Positions 19,584 through 28,363 of a DNA stretch of 64,000 nt are shown here, one piece after another. Numbering within the stretch: the stretch's first letter is position 1; every line of letters begins with the position of its first letter. The notes under the pieces were generated by a model. The model did no database searches. It was not told the DNA's origin and saw only the letters and a list, made by a program, of their open reading frames with translations. Source of the DNA: Cellulomonas sp. NS3 (GTDB taxonomy: Bacteria > Actinomycetota > Actinomycetes > Actinomycetales > Cellulomonadaceae); the NCBI RefSeq assembly GCF_024757985.1, contig NZ_CP103289.1:496001-560000 (forward strand). Direction: 5' to 3'. The position numbers and the translations under genes are program-made.

Positions 19584-21313
19584 TGCTCCACCCTGGCCGC
19601 GACCACCACCGCACCCGACGGAGCCGGCTGCCCGCCGGGTCCTCGGCGCTGTGGGTGCTCGCGGCCGGGCTGCCGCTCGCGTTCCTCGCCGTCTTCTTCG
19701 CGTGGCCCGTCGCGACGCTCGTCGCGCGCGGGTTCGTGGCCGACGGCGCGCTCGACCTCGGCGGGTTCGCCGACGTGTTCTCGCGGCCCCGCACGTGGCG
19801 GATCCTCGGGCTCACGCTCGCGCAGGCGGGCGTCGCGACGGCGCTCGCGGTGGTGCTCGGTGTCCCCGGCGCGTACGTGCTGTTCCGGTGCCGGTTCCCC
19901 GGGCGCGGTGCGCTGCGCGCCTTCGTGAGCGTGCCGTTCGTGCTGCCGACCGTCGTCGTCGGCGTCGCGTTCCGCGCGGTGCTGGCCGAGGGCGGGCCGC
20001 TCGGGGCGCTGCACCTCGACGGCACGTTCGCGGCGATCGTCGCCGCGCTCGTGTTCTTCAACTACACCGTCGTGGTGCGGACCGTCGGCGGGCTGTGGGA
20101 GCACCTCGACCCGCGCGCCGAGCAGGCCGCCCGCGCCCTCGGGGCCTCACCGGTGCGGGCGTTCGTCGAGGTCACCCTGCCCGCGCTCGGGCCCGCGATC
20201 GCCTCCGCCGCGTCGCTCGTGTTCCTGTTCTGCTCGACGGCGTTCGGGACGGTCCTCGTGCTCGGCGGCCTGCGCTACGGGACCATCGAGACCGAGATCT
20301 GGGTCCAGACCACGCAGTTCCTCGACCTGCGCGCCGCGTCGGTGCTCTCCGTCGTCCAGCTCGTCGTCGTCGCGGCGGCGCTCACGCTCGCCGCCCGGGC
20401 CCGCCGGCGCCAGGAGCGCGCGCTGCACCTGACCGCGACGGCCGGCTCGGCGCACCCGCTGCGGCTCGGGCGTGGGCACGGCGTCGACACCGCGGCCGCC
20501 GCCGTCACGGCGCTCGTGCTCGTGGGGCTCGCGCTGCCCCTGGTGACGCTCGTGGTGCGCTCGCTGCGCACGCCCACCGGCTGGGGGCTCGGCAACTACG
20601 TGGCGCTCGGCACGACCGGCGACAGCACAGGCGGCGGGAGCCCGCTCAGCGTCACCGTGTGGGATGCGGCGCTCACCTCGCTGCGCACCGCGACCGACGC
20701 GACGGTGATCGCGCTCGTCGTCGGCGGGCTCGTCGCGCTCGTCGTGTCCCGACGCCCGGGCGCCCGCACCGCCCGGCGGACCGTCTCGGTGCTGGACGCG
20801 CTGTTCATGCTCCCGCTCGGGGTCTCCGCCGTGACGGTGGGCTTCGGGTTCCTGCTCACGCTCGACCGGCCCCTCGGGCTGCCCGTCGACCTGCGCACGA
20901 GCGGGCTGCTCGTGCCGATCGCCCAGGCGGTCGTCGCCGTGCCGCTCGTCGTGCGGACCGTGCTGCCGGTGCTGCGCGCGATCGACCCGCGGCTGCGCGA
21001 GGCCGCCGCGACGCTCGGCGCCGGGCCGGGCCGGGTCCTGCGCGCGGTCGACCTGCCCATCGCCGCGCGTGCGCTCGGGCTCGCCGTCGGGTTCGCGTTC
21101 GCCGTGTCGCTCGGGGAGTTCGGTGCGACGTCGTTCCTCGCCCGCCCCGACCAGCCGACGCTGCCCGTCGTCGTCTACCGGCTGATCGGGCGCCCGGGGG
21201 AGCAGAACTACGGCATGGCGCTCGCGGCGTCGGTGCTGCTCGCGCTGCTGACCGCGGGGATCATGGCGCTCGCGGAACGGCTGCGCGGGTCGGTCCGGGG
21301 AGGGGAGCTGTGA
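19583..21313 (+). CDS. thiP: thiamine ABC transporter permease, two fused halves
   Basis: Membrane permease of 576 residues with about 12 helices, being two homologous six-helix halves in one chain as usual for ThiP. Each half carries an EAA loop for ThiQ docking: EQAARALGASPVRAFVEV near residue 180 and REAAATLGAGPGRVLRAV near residue 475. The ATG at 19583 overlaps the thiB stop; the Arg/His-rich first 15 residues are cytosolic. A Ser/Gly stretch (TTGDSTGGGSPLSV) lies between helices of the second half. Confidence 0.94.
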   Translation: MLHPGRDHHRTRRSRLPAGSSALWVLAAGLPLAFLAVFFAWPVATLVARGFVADGALDLGGFADVFSRPRTWRILGLTLAQAGVATALAVVLGVPGAYVLFRCRFPGRGALRAFVSVPFVLPTVVVGVAFRAVLAEGGPLGALHLDGTFAAIVAALVFFNYTVVVRTVGGLWEHLDPRAEQAARALGASPVRAFVEVTLPALGPAIASAASLVFLFCSTAFGTVLVLGGLRYGTIETEIWVQTTQFLDLRAASVLSVVQLVVVAAALTLAARARRRQERALHLTATAGSAHPLRLGRGHGVDTAAAAVTALVLVGLALPLVTLVVRSLRTPTGWGLGNYVALGTTGDSTGGGSPLSVTVWDAALTSLRTATDATVIALVVGGLVALVVSRRPGARTARRTVSVLDALFMLPLGVSAVTVGFGFLLTLDRPLGLPVDLRTSGLLVPIAQAVVAVPLVVRTVLPVLRAIDPRLREAAATLGAGPGRVLRAVDLPIAARALGLAVGFAFAVSLGEFGATSFLARPDQPTLPVVVYRLIGRPGEQNYGMALAASVLLALLTAGIMALAERLRGSVRGGEL

Positions 21314-22365
21314 GCGGCGGGCTGCGCGTCGACGGGCTGGTCGTGCGCTACGGGTCGGGCGACGGGGCCACCGTCGCGGTCGACGGCGTGACCCTCGGCG
21401 TCGCGCCCGGGGAGGTCGTCGCGCTGCTCGGGCCGTCGGGCTGCGGCAAGTCCTCGCTGCTGCGCGCGGTCGCCGGGCTCGAGCCCGCCGCCGCCGGGAC
21501 GGTCACCTGGGACGGTGCCGACCTGACGGGCGTGCCCGTGCACCGGCGCGGGTTCGGCCTGATGTTCCAGGACGGCCAGCTCTTCCCGCACCGGGACGTC
21601 GGCGGGAACGTCGAGTTCGGGCTGCGGATGGCGCGCGCCCCCCGCACCGAGCGGGACGCCCGCGTGCGCGAGCTGCTCGCCGTCGTCGGGCTCGCGGGGT
21701 ACGAGCGGCGGGCCGTGGCGACTCTCTCGGGCGGCGAGCAGCAGCGCGTCGCCCTTGCGCGCGCACTCGCCCCGCGGCCCCGGCTGCTGCTGCTCGACGA
21801 GCCGCTCTCCGCACTGGACCGCGCGCTGCGCGAGCGCCTCGCGGACGACCTGCGCACCGCCCTGACCGCGACGGGCACCACCGCGCTGCTCGTGACGCAC
21901 GACCACGACGAGGCGTTCGCCGTCGCGGACCGCGTCGCCGTGATGGACGCGGGCCGCCTGCTCCAGGTCGCGCCGCCCGCCGAGCTGTGGCGGCGGCCCG
22001 CGAGCCGTCGCGTCGCGGAGTTCCTCGGCTACGAGGCGTTCGTCGCGCTCGACGACCCGGCGGCGGCGCCGCTGCGGACAGCGCTCCTGGCGGCCGGGCG
22101 CGGCCCGGCCGACCCGTCGACCTGGGCGTCCGACGTCGCGGCGCTCGTCGAGGGTGCGTTCGTCGTCGCCCCGCACGAGGAGGACAGCACCGCTATCGGG
22201 ACCGTCGTCGGTGTCGCCTTCCGGCGCGGGCGCGCCGAGTACGCCGTCGACGTCCCGGATCTCGGCCGGGTCACCGTGCTCGCCCCCGCGGGCTCGGCTG
22301 CCGCTCCGGGGACGGTGCTCGCGCTCGCGGTCGACCCGGACGGCGTCGCGGTCCTCACCCGCTGA
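21310..22365 (+). CDS. thiQ: thiamine ABC transporter ATP-binding protein
   Basis: Cytoplasmic ATPase of 351 residues. It shows Walker A GPSGCGKSS (near residue 40), Q-loop MFQDGQLF, signature LSGGEQQRVALARAL, Walker B LLLLDEPLSALD and the H-loop VTHDHDEA. About 110 extra residues after the ATPase core resemble a small C-terminal regulatory or TOBE-like domain (TVVGVAFRRGRAEYAVDVPD), not present in short enterobacterial ThiQ. GTG at 21310 overlaps the thiP stop by four bases. Third gene of the riboswitch-controlled operon. Confidence 0.93.
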   Translation: MSGGLRVDGLVVRYGSGDGATVAVDGVTLGVAPGEVVALLGPSGCGKSSLLRAVAGLEPAAAGTVTWDGADLTGVPVHRRGFGLMFQDGQLFPHRDVGGNVEFGLRMARAPRTERDARVRELLAVVGLAGYERRAVATLSGGEQQRVALARALAPRPRLLLLDEPLSALDRALRERLADDLRTALTATGTTALLVTHDHDEAFAVADRVAVMDAGRLLQVAPPAELWRRPASRRVAEFLGYEAFVALDDPAAAPLRTALLAAGRGPADPSTWASDVAALVEGAFVVAPHEEDSTAIGTVVGVAFRRGRAEYAVDVPDLGRVTVLAPAGSAAAPGTVLALAVDPDGVAVLTR

Positions 22366-22463
22366 GAAGGCCTGGGCCGGGGGATGCGTCAAGCGGCTCG
22401 GTGCGCTGGTCGGCGGCCCGCGCTACGGTCGGAGGAGCCCGCCGACTCGACGAGGAGTGCGTG

Positions 22464-23219
22464 ATGACGACCATGCGCCTGGAGCACCGCCAGATCGTGT
22501 CCATCGACATCAAGGCCGACGCGGCCACCGTCTGGGAGCACCTCCGCGAGCCCGCGAAGGTGCGCCGCTGGTTCGGCTGGGACTACGACGGGCTCGACGC
22601 CGAGATCCGGCAGATCTTCGTCGACGAGGCGCGCGCCGCCGAGACGAGCGCCGTCGACGAGCCGGCCCAGCCGGTGCGCAGCCTCACCTGGAAGCACGGC
22701 GACCTCATCACGGTGACGCCCGTCGACGAGGGGCGCAGCCACCTGACGATCGCCCGCCAGCACGACGGGCTGCACCGCTACGACGGCGTGCGCGACGAGA
22801 TGGACGAGGGCTGGATCGCGTTCGCCCAGCAGCTCCGGTTCGCGCTCGAGCGGCACCCCGGGCAGGACCGCCGCACGCTGCGCGCCGAGGAGCTCGACGC
22901 GGGCGGCCCCCAGGACCGCCTGCTCGACCGCGCCGGGCTGCACGGGGTGCGGGGCATCCCGCTCGGGGGCCACGTCGAGGCGCGTCGCCCCGACGGGTCC
23001 CCGCTCGGCGGGACGCTGTGGCACCGCACCGAGTTCCAGGTGGGGATCCAGCTCCACGGGCTCACGGAGGCGCTGCTCGTGATCGAGGAGACGCCCGCGG
23101 CGAGCCGCCCGCCGCACGGCCTCGTCACGGCGACGCTGTCGCTGTACGGCGCCGACGACGCGCTCGTCGCGGAGGTCGAGCGCCGCTGGTCGACGTGGTG
23201 GGGCGCCCGCCGGGGCTAG
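22464..23219 (+). CDS. SRPBCC/START-like domain protein
   Basis: Cytoplasmic protein of 251 residues. The N-terminal part (QIVSIDIKADAATVWEHLREPAKVRRWFGWDYDGLDAE, read over about residues 10-50) begins as an SRPBCC ligand-binding fold. A second, less recognisable domain follows from about 130 (LRAEELDAGGPQDRLLDRAGLHGV). The ATG at 22464 has GAGGAG six bases upstream. It stands 98 bases after thiQ with no visible link to thiamine. Function unknown. Confidence 0.82.
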   Translation: MTTMRLEHRQIVSIDIKADAATVWEHLREPAKVRRWFGWDYDGLDAEIRQIFVDEARAAETSAVDEPAQPVRSLTWKHGDLITVTPVDEGRSHLTIARQHDGLHRYDGVRDEMDEGWIAFAQQLRFALERHPGQDRRTLRAEELDAGGPQDRLLDRAGLHGVRGIPLGGHVEARRPDGSPLGGTLWHRTEFQVGIQLHGLTEALLVIEETPAASRPPHGLVTATLSLYGADDALVAEVERRWSTWWGARRG

Positions 23220-23269
23220 CCCGGCAGGTCGGTGGCCGCGCACGCGTCCGGTCCGCACGCGGTCACAGG

Positions 23270-24379
23270 TCAGACCAGCTTCGCCTGCCACTCGCCGGAG
23301 CCGCCGGCCGGGTGGAACCCGAGCGCGACGTTGATCGAGAGCATGAACGAGTTCTCCTCGGCGTTCCACGTGCCGACGCGCCGCGCCTCCGGCTGCTCCA
23401 CGGCGAGGCGCTCGAGGTTCGCGGTCTTGACGAGCATCCCGAGGCGTCGCCCGCGGTGCTCCTTGAGCACGAGCGTGTCCTCCTGGTTGACGTACTCCCG
23501 GTTCCAGCCCGAGGAGCCGAACGAGGTGTACGCGGCGAGCGTGTGCGTCGGCACGTGCTCGGCGGCGGCGACGCGGAACTCCATGCCGCGCTCGGCGAAG
23601 TCCTGCTCGTAGACGCGGATGCGCTCGGCGTCCCACGCGTCCTCCTCGAGGTCGAGCCCGCCCGCCGGGGCGTCGGTGCTCATGCGCGTGTTGAGGACGG
23701 CGAACTCGTCGACCCACTCGTCGGGGCACCGGGCGCCCCACGTGACGACGCGGTACTCCTCGCCGGCCGCCGCCTCCGCCGCGGCGCGGTGCTCCGCGAG
23801 GAACGCCGGGTCGACCGGCACGTCGAGCACCGAGTACCGGGCGACCTGCTCGAGCGCGAACCCGCGCGCGACCGCGAACCGGACCCCCGGGTCGTCGGCG
23901 CGGACGCGGCCGGTGCCGGTCGACGGCACGAGCGTGCCCGGGCCCTCGTCGGGCTCGGTGCGCTGGTCCGTCGACGTCTGGAGGGTCGTGCGGCCCGCGG
24001 CGGTCGCGACCTCGACGACCGCGTCGTACAGCGCCGAGCCGATCCCCCGGCCGCGGGAGCCGGGCCGCACCGACACGAAGAAGATGGCCAGATGGAGGTT
24101 GTCGGCGAGGGGCAGGTTGAGGATCGCGGTGCCGAGGACGCGCGCAGGGTCGCCCGGATCGGTGTCGTCCCCGGTGACCGCGACGAGGCGCACGCGTCGC
24201 ACGTACTCCTGGTGACGCATCGCCGTGAGGATCTCGTGCGGGCTGCGCGCGTGGTCGAGGGTGCCCCACGAGTCGCGCATGGACTCGCGATCGGCCTCGA
24301 CCGACCCGTGCAGCAGCCACGCCTCCGGTGCGTCGAGGGAAGCCGGGACGGGGACCTCGCGGATGCTCCAGTCGCTCAT
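23270..24379 (-). CDS. tandem GNAT-domain acetyltransferase
   Basis: Protein of 369 residues with two GNAT folds. The first (about 60-180) has an acetyl-CoA-binding stretch VSVRPGSRGRGIGSALYD; the second (about 240-369) has VLKEHRGRRLGMLVKTANL. The last part ends MLSINVALGFHPAG, a usual GNAT terminal strand. Such double-GNAT proteins are common in actinobacteria and are mostly of unknown substrate. Convergent with the preceding SRPBCC gene. Confidence 0.87.
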   Translation of the reverse strand: MSDWSIREVPVPASLDAPEAWLLHGSVEADRESMRDSWGTLDHARSPHEILTAMRHQEYVRRVRLVAVTGDDTDPGDPARVLGTAILNLPLADNLHLAIFFVSVRPGSRGRGIGSALYDAVVEVATAAGRTTLQTSTDQRTEPDEGPGTLVPSTGTGRVRADDPGVRFAVARGFALEQVARYSVLDVPVDPAFLAEHRAAAEAAAGEEYRVVTWGARCPDEWVDEFAVLNTRMSTDAPAGGLDLEEDAWDAERIRVYEQDFAERGMEFRVAAAEHVPTHTLAAYTSFGSSGWNREYVNQEDTLVLKEHRGRRLGMLVKTANLERLAVEQPEARRVGTWNAEENSFMLSINVALGFHPAGGSGEWQAKLV

Positions 24380-24499
24380 GCCGTCAGGGAACCACCGGCG
24401 GTTCGCCGGGGTCCACGCAATTGCGGGCCGCCCGGTCCGGGCTGCCCGTCGGGGCGGCCGGACGGGCAGCGCGCCGCGCGGGACGGGCTTCCTGTCCGG

Positions 24500-25876
24500 T
24501 CACGCCTCGGTCGCGGCGAGCCGGCCCTCGAGGTGGCGGCGCTCGACCGGGTTGTGCACGAGACCCAGCGCCGCGCGGAACGACGCGGCGGCCTCGGCGG
24601 GGCGGCCGGCGCGGGCGAGGAGCTCCGCGCGGACCGACGGCACGCGGTGGTGCGACGGCAGGGCGGCGTCGAGCCCGTCGAGCAGCGCGAGCCCCGCCTC
24701 GGGCCCCTCGGTCTCCGCGACGGCGACCGCCCGCGCGAGGCGGACGACGGGCGACCCCGTGAGTTCCTCGAGCCGTCCGTACAGGTCGGCCACGACGCCC
24801 CACCGGGTCGCGTCCGCGGTCGGCGCGGTCGCGTGCTCGGCGGCGACGAGGGCCTGGAGGCGGTACTCCTCGGCCTGCCCGACGCCGGGCGGGACGCTGC
24901 GCAGCACCGCGAGGCCCTCGGCGATCTCGTCGGCGTGCCACCGGCTGCGGTCCTGGTCGGGGAGCAGGACGAGCGCACCCGCGTCGTCGAGCCGGGCGTC
25001 GCGGCGCGAGTGCTGGAGCAGGAGCAGCGCGAGCAGCGCCCGGACGACGGGACGGCCGGGCAGGAGCCCGTCGAGCACCCGCACGAGCCGGATCGCCTCG
25101 TCGCCGAGCGCGGTCCGCAGCGGGTCCGGCTCGTCCGTCGGGTGGTACGCCGCCGTGAACACGAGGTAGAGCACCGTCGCGACGACGTCGAGGCGCTCGT
25201 CGAGCCGCTCCGGCGGCGGCGTCGCGAACGGGATGCCCGACGCGGCGAGCCGCTTCTTCGCGCGCGTGAGCCGGGCCGCCATCGTCGGCTCCTGCACCAG
25301 CAGCAGCCGGGCGATCTCGGCGGTCGCGAGCCCGGCGACGAAGCGCAGGGTCAGTGCGACGCGCGCCTCGGGGGCCAGCGCCGGGTGGCAGCACGCGAAC
25401 ACGAGCCGGAGCCTGTCGTCGCTCACGTGCGCCCCCGGGTCGGTCGCCTCCACGGCGAGCGCGCGCGTGCGCTCGTCGACCACCATGAGCGGCTCCTTGC
25501 GCCGGTGCACCGCCTCGGCGCGGAGCCGGTCGAGCACCCGGCGCCGGGCCGCGGTGAGCAGCCAGGCGCCGGGCGAGGACGGCACCCCGTCGGCCGGCCA
25601 GCGGCGCGCCGCGGCGACGAACGCGTCGGCGAGCGCGTCCTCCGCGAGGTCGGGCCGCCCGAACTGACCGATGAGCAGCCCGAGGACGGGCGACCAGTGC
25701 GCGCGCCACGCACGGTCGACCGCGTCCGCCGCGTCCGCGGGCTCGGTGGCCGCGGCTCCCGTCGTCCGTGCCGGTCCGGCCACGTCGGCGAGGCCCGCCG
25801 TGCCGGCCCGTCCCGCGTCGCCCGGCGGCGGCGTGCTCGCCGCAGCCGCACGCGCGGGATCGGGGCCGTCGGTCAC
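24500..25876 (-). CDS. ECF42-type sigma factor with C-terminal TPR-like extension
   Basis: Extracytoplasmic-function sigma factor of 458 residues, much longer than a plain ECF. An Ala/Thr/Pro-rich leader (1-50) precedes region sigma-2 (WSPVLGLLIGQFGRPDLAEDALADAF) and region sigma-4 (ALTLRFVAGLATAEIARLLLV, then TMAARLTRAKKRL). The remaining about 230 residues form the helical repeat domain of the ECF42 group (LYLVFTAAYHP; LLLLQHSRRDARLD). No anti-sigma factor is nearby. Instead two DGPF proteins lie directly upstream, the recognised ECF42 context. The extension probably controls activity. Confidence 0.92.
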   Translation of the reverse strand: MTDGPDPARAAAASTPPPGDAGRAGTAGLADVAGPARTTGAAATEPADAADAVDRAWRAHWSPVLGLLIGQFGRPDLAEDALADAFVAAARRWPADGVPSSPGAWLLTAARRRVLDRLRAEAVHRRKEPLMVVDERTRALAVEATDPGAHVSDDRLRLVFACCHPALAPEARVALTLRFVAGLATAEIARLLLVQEPTMAARLTRAKKRLAASGIPFATPPPERLDERLDVVATVLYLVFTAAYHPTDEPDPLRTALGDEAIRLVRVLDGLLPGRPVVRALLALLLLQHSRRDARLDDAGALVLLPDQDRSRWHADEIAEGLAVLRSVPPGVGQAEEYRLQALVAAEHATAPTADATRWGVVADLYGRLEELTGSPVVRLARAVAVAETEGPEAGLALLDGLDAALPSHHRVPSVRAELLARAGRPAEAAASFRAALGLVHNPVERRHLEGRLAATEA

Positions 25877-25883
25877 CGCGGCG

Positions 25884-26225
25884 TCACAGTTCGATCGTCG
25901 GGCGGATCTCGATCGTGTACTCGGGGAGCAGCCGCACCAGCTCGCTCACCACGTCGAGGTCCGGCGCGTCGACCAGGTAGAAGCCGCCGAGCTGCTCGGC
26001 CGTCTCCGCGAACGGGCCGTCGGTCACGGTCACGTCGTCACCGCGCCGCCGGATCGTCGTCGCGGCGTCGACCGACGCGAGCCCCTCGCCCCCGGCGATC
26101 GTGCAGCCGTGCGCGGCGACCGCCGCCGAGAACGCGTCGTGCTGCCGGAACACCTCGGCGCGCCCGTCCGCGTCGAGAGCCGCCCAGGCGCGCTCGTCCT
26201 CGTAGAGCAGCACGAGGAACCTCAT
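25884..26225 (-). CDS. YCII/DGPF-family protein
   Basis: Small cytoplasmic protein of 113 residues with the YCII-related (DGPF) fold, a dimeric ferredoxin-like barrel. The hallmark TVTDGPFAETAEQLGGFYL is present. ATG at 26225 overlaps the stop of the preceding DGPF gene by four bases; the sigma-factor gene starts 7 bases after its stop. The three genes form one operon. DGPF proteins are encoded with ECF42 sigma factors, but their biochemical role is not established. Confidence 0.92.
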   Translation of the reverse strand: MRFLVLLYEDERAWAALDADGRAEVFRQHDAFSAAVAAHGCTIAGGEGLASVDAATTIRRRGDDVTVTDGPFAETAEQLGGFYLVDAPDLDVVSELVRLLPEYTIEIRPTIEL

Positions 26226-26641
26226 GCGTCCGCCGTCGCGCGCGCCGCGACCTCGGCCGCCGTCGCGTCGGCCTCGCCGCCCGTGACGACGGGCCGGATC
26301 TCGACCGTGCCGTCCTCGGGCCCGAGCAGCAGCTCCGCAGCGAGCCGTGCGAGGTCGCGGACGTCGTCCGTCGCGATCTGGTAGTACCCGCCGAGCTGCT
26401 CGACCGTCTCGAGGAACGGGCCGTCCGTCACGACCGGGGACCCCTCCGCGCCGGTGACGCGCACGAGCAGCGACGTCGCCGCCGGGGCCAGCTCGGCACC
26501 GCCCGTGACGGTGTGACCGCGCTCCGCGCAGAGCTCCATGAACCGGCCGTGCGCCGCGTACGCCGCGGCGCGCGCGGCCTCGTCGGCCTCCGCCCACACC
26601 CGCTCGTCGCCGTGCAGCAGCACCACGTACTCCTGAGCCAT
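26222..26641 (-). CDS. YCII/DGPF-family protein, first gene of ECF42 operon
   Basis: Second DGPF protein, 139 residues, paralogous to the next gene. It carries VVTDGPFLETVEQLGGYYQIATDD and a short Ala/Glu-rich tail. The ATG at 26641 follows GGGAGA at a good distance, better than an upstream in-frame GTG. It leads the operon DGPF-DGPF-ECF42 sigma factor. Confidence 0.92.
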   Translation of the reverse strand: MAQEYVVLLHGDERVWAEADEAARAAAYAAHGRFMELCAERGHTVTGGAELAPAATSLLVRVTGAEGSPVVTDGPFLETVEQLGGYYQIATDDVRDLARLAAELLLGPEDGTVEIRPVVTGGEADATAAEVAARATADA

Positions 26642-26777
26642 GATCGGTCTCCCTCGCGTCCGCGGGTGCACGGTGGGCACCCGTCACCAGCATGACGGGC
26701 GAGCTCCCGCGGGATCGACAGCTCGGCGGTGCGGATCTCACGGCGAGTGCCGAGAGCTGCTGCCGGCCCGCGCGCGG

Positions 26778-27374
26778 TCAGCCGCGCAGCGAGCGGGCGA
26801 ACGTCCGCATCCGCTGCGCGTCGCCCGGGAACCACGAGGACCACAGCGGCGTGAGCGGGTGCCAGACCGCGGCGTGCCCGGTCGTGCTCGTGAGCTCCGG
26901 CCGGCCGCCCATCACGGCGGCGAAGGCGAGGCACAGCGTCGGCGCCCAGCCCGACCGGTAGGCGCGGGTCGTCGCGGCGGCCGGGGCGTCGAGCAGCGTC
27001 GGCTCGAGGTCCGTGAGCTCGGCGACCGCGCGCAGCGCCGCCTCGCGCGGGGCCTCGCCGGGCTCGACCGCGCCGCCCGGGGGGACGAGCCCGCGCCACG
27101 GGTGCTCGACGAGCACGACGTGCGTGAGCGTCCGGTCGTACACCCAGACCTCGGCGTGCAGCGCGGGCCGCTCGCGCAGGAAGGACGTGCCCGGCGGGCG
27201 CGGTGCCGGCGCGGCGTCGCCGTCCGCGGCCGGGTCGGCGCCGGCGCGCGGGGAGGACGTCACGCGGGTCTCGGGCGAGCCGGGGTCGCGGGCAGGGCCG
27301 GTGCTCTCCGTGCCGGTGCCGGTGACGCGCGGCGTCGGACGGGGGCGGGGGGTCAGGGTCTTCGACGCGCTCAC
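26778..27374 (-). CDS. Nudix-fold protein with degenerate Nudix box
   Basis: About 198 residues; a Pro/Thr/Ala-rich disordered leader (about 1-60) precedes a Nudix-like domain. The Nudix box region reads GGAVEPGEAPREAALRAVAELT; the consensus REUXEE core is RAVAEL, so two of the acidic metal ligands are missing. Hydrolase activity is therefore doubtful. The start is uncertain: the GTG at 27374 has GGGAG close upstream, and the frame stays open further upstream. The downstream part (TLCLAFAAVMGG; HPLTPLWSSWFPGD) fits the fold. Confidence 0.72.
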   Translation of the reverse strand: MSASKTLTPRPRPTPRVTGTGTESTGPARDPGSPETRVTSSPRAGADPAADGDAAPAPRPPGTSFLRERPALHAEVWVYDRTLTHVVLVEHPWRGLVPPGGAVEPGEAPREAALRAVAELTDLEPTLLDAPAAATTRAYRSGWAPTLCLAFAAVMGGRPELTSTTGHAAVWHPLTPLWSSWFPGDAQRMRTFARSLRG

Positions 27375-27586
27375 GGGCTCCCTGTCGGTCAGGTCGGTCG
27401 TGCGGATCGGTCGTGCCGCCCGGCGCAGCGCTCCCCTCGCGGCGGCCCGGCGCGACGACCCTAGGCCATCCCCGTGACGGTCGGGCACATCTCACCCGCC
27501 GCGTCGGCGCTGTCCGGTTCGGGCGGGTCTATCCTGAAATGCTCACGGACATCGCTCCGGTGCCCGTACGACGAGGAGGTCGTGCG

Positions 27587-28129
27587 ATGAGGCGGACATC
27601 CGTTCTCGCGATCCTGCTGCTGGTCGGCTCGTTCCTGCTGGTCCCGGCGTCGCCGGCCGGGGCCGCGCCCTACTGCGGCATCCGCTGGGGCTCGCTCACG
27701 AAGTCGGTGCTCAACTTGTCGCCCGCGACCGTCTCCGACGTCCGCACCGGGCGGCACACGTGCTACGACCGGCTCGTCGTCGACGTCTCGGGCGCGAGCG
27801 GCGGCTACCACGTCGGGTACGTCGACGAGGTCCGCGAGGACGGCTCGGGGCACGTCGTCCCGACGCGCGGCGGTGCCTCGCTGCAGATCACGCTGGGGAA
27901 CCCGTCCTACGACGACTACGGCAACGTGACGTACGCCCCGGCGAACCCGTCCGAGGTCCGTGACGTCACGGGCTACCAGACGTTCCGCCAGGTGGTCTGG
28001 GCCGGGACGTTCGAGGGGCACACGAGCCTCGGGCTCGGCGTCCGTGCGCGGCTGCCGTTCCGGGCGTTCGAGCTCGCGGGGCCGGGGTCCGGGTCGCGGA
28101 TCGTGGTGGACGTCGCGCACCGGTGGTGA
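27587..28129 (+). CDS. exported AMIN-like domain protein
   Basis: Secreted protein of 180 residues with a clear signal peptide (RRTSVLAILLLVGSFLLVPASPAGA, cut near residue 27). The mature part, starting APYCGIRWG, is an AMIN-like beta-sandwich: YDRLVVDVSGA, YHVGYVDEV, and a terminal RIVVDVAHRW strand. Two cysteines near the mature N-terminus may form a disulfide. AGGAGG lies 9 bases before the ATG, and TATCCT at 27530-27535 may be a -10 box. Cell-wall association is inferred from the family. Confidence 0.85.
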   Translation: MRRTSVLAILLLVGSFLLVPASPAGAAPYCGIRWGSLTKSVLNLSPATVSDVRTGRHTCYDRLVVDVSGASGGYHVGYVDEVREDGSGHVVPTRGGASLQITLGNPSYDDYGNVTYAPANPSEVRDVTGYQTFRQVVWAGTFEGHTSLGLGVRARLPFRAFELAGPGSGSRIVVDVAHRW

Positions 28130-28363
28130 CGGTCGCGCACCGGTGATGAGCGTCGCGCGCGGGCGGTGACGCCGTCGGCCCAGCCGCCTGCGGCGCGCCG
28201 CGCCCGCGCGCCGCAGGTCCGCGGCGAGGCGGTCCTGCGGCGGCCGGGCGTGTCGGTGGCCGCCGCTAGCGTCGGGCGCGTCCGACGACGGTGCGGCCGG
28301 TGCGAGACGCATCCCGCGGGCGGCGCCTGGTGACGCGGACGGCGACGCAGGGGAGCGTGACTC

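Noticed and set aside
22154-26695. Open frame of 1513 codons on the plus strand across SRPBCC, GNAT and sigma-factor genes
   Set aside because: Low-complexity Arg/Gly/Ala composition and it crosses genes with known families on both strands.
26708-27488. Upstream extension of the Nudix-like gene to 27488
   Set aside because: The extra 38 codons are Arg/Ala-rich and there is no better ribosome binding site.
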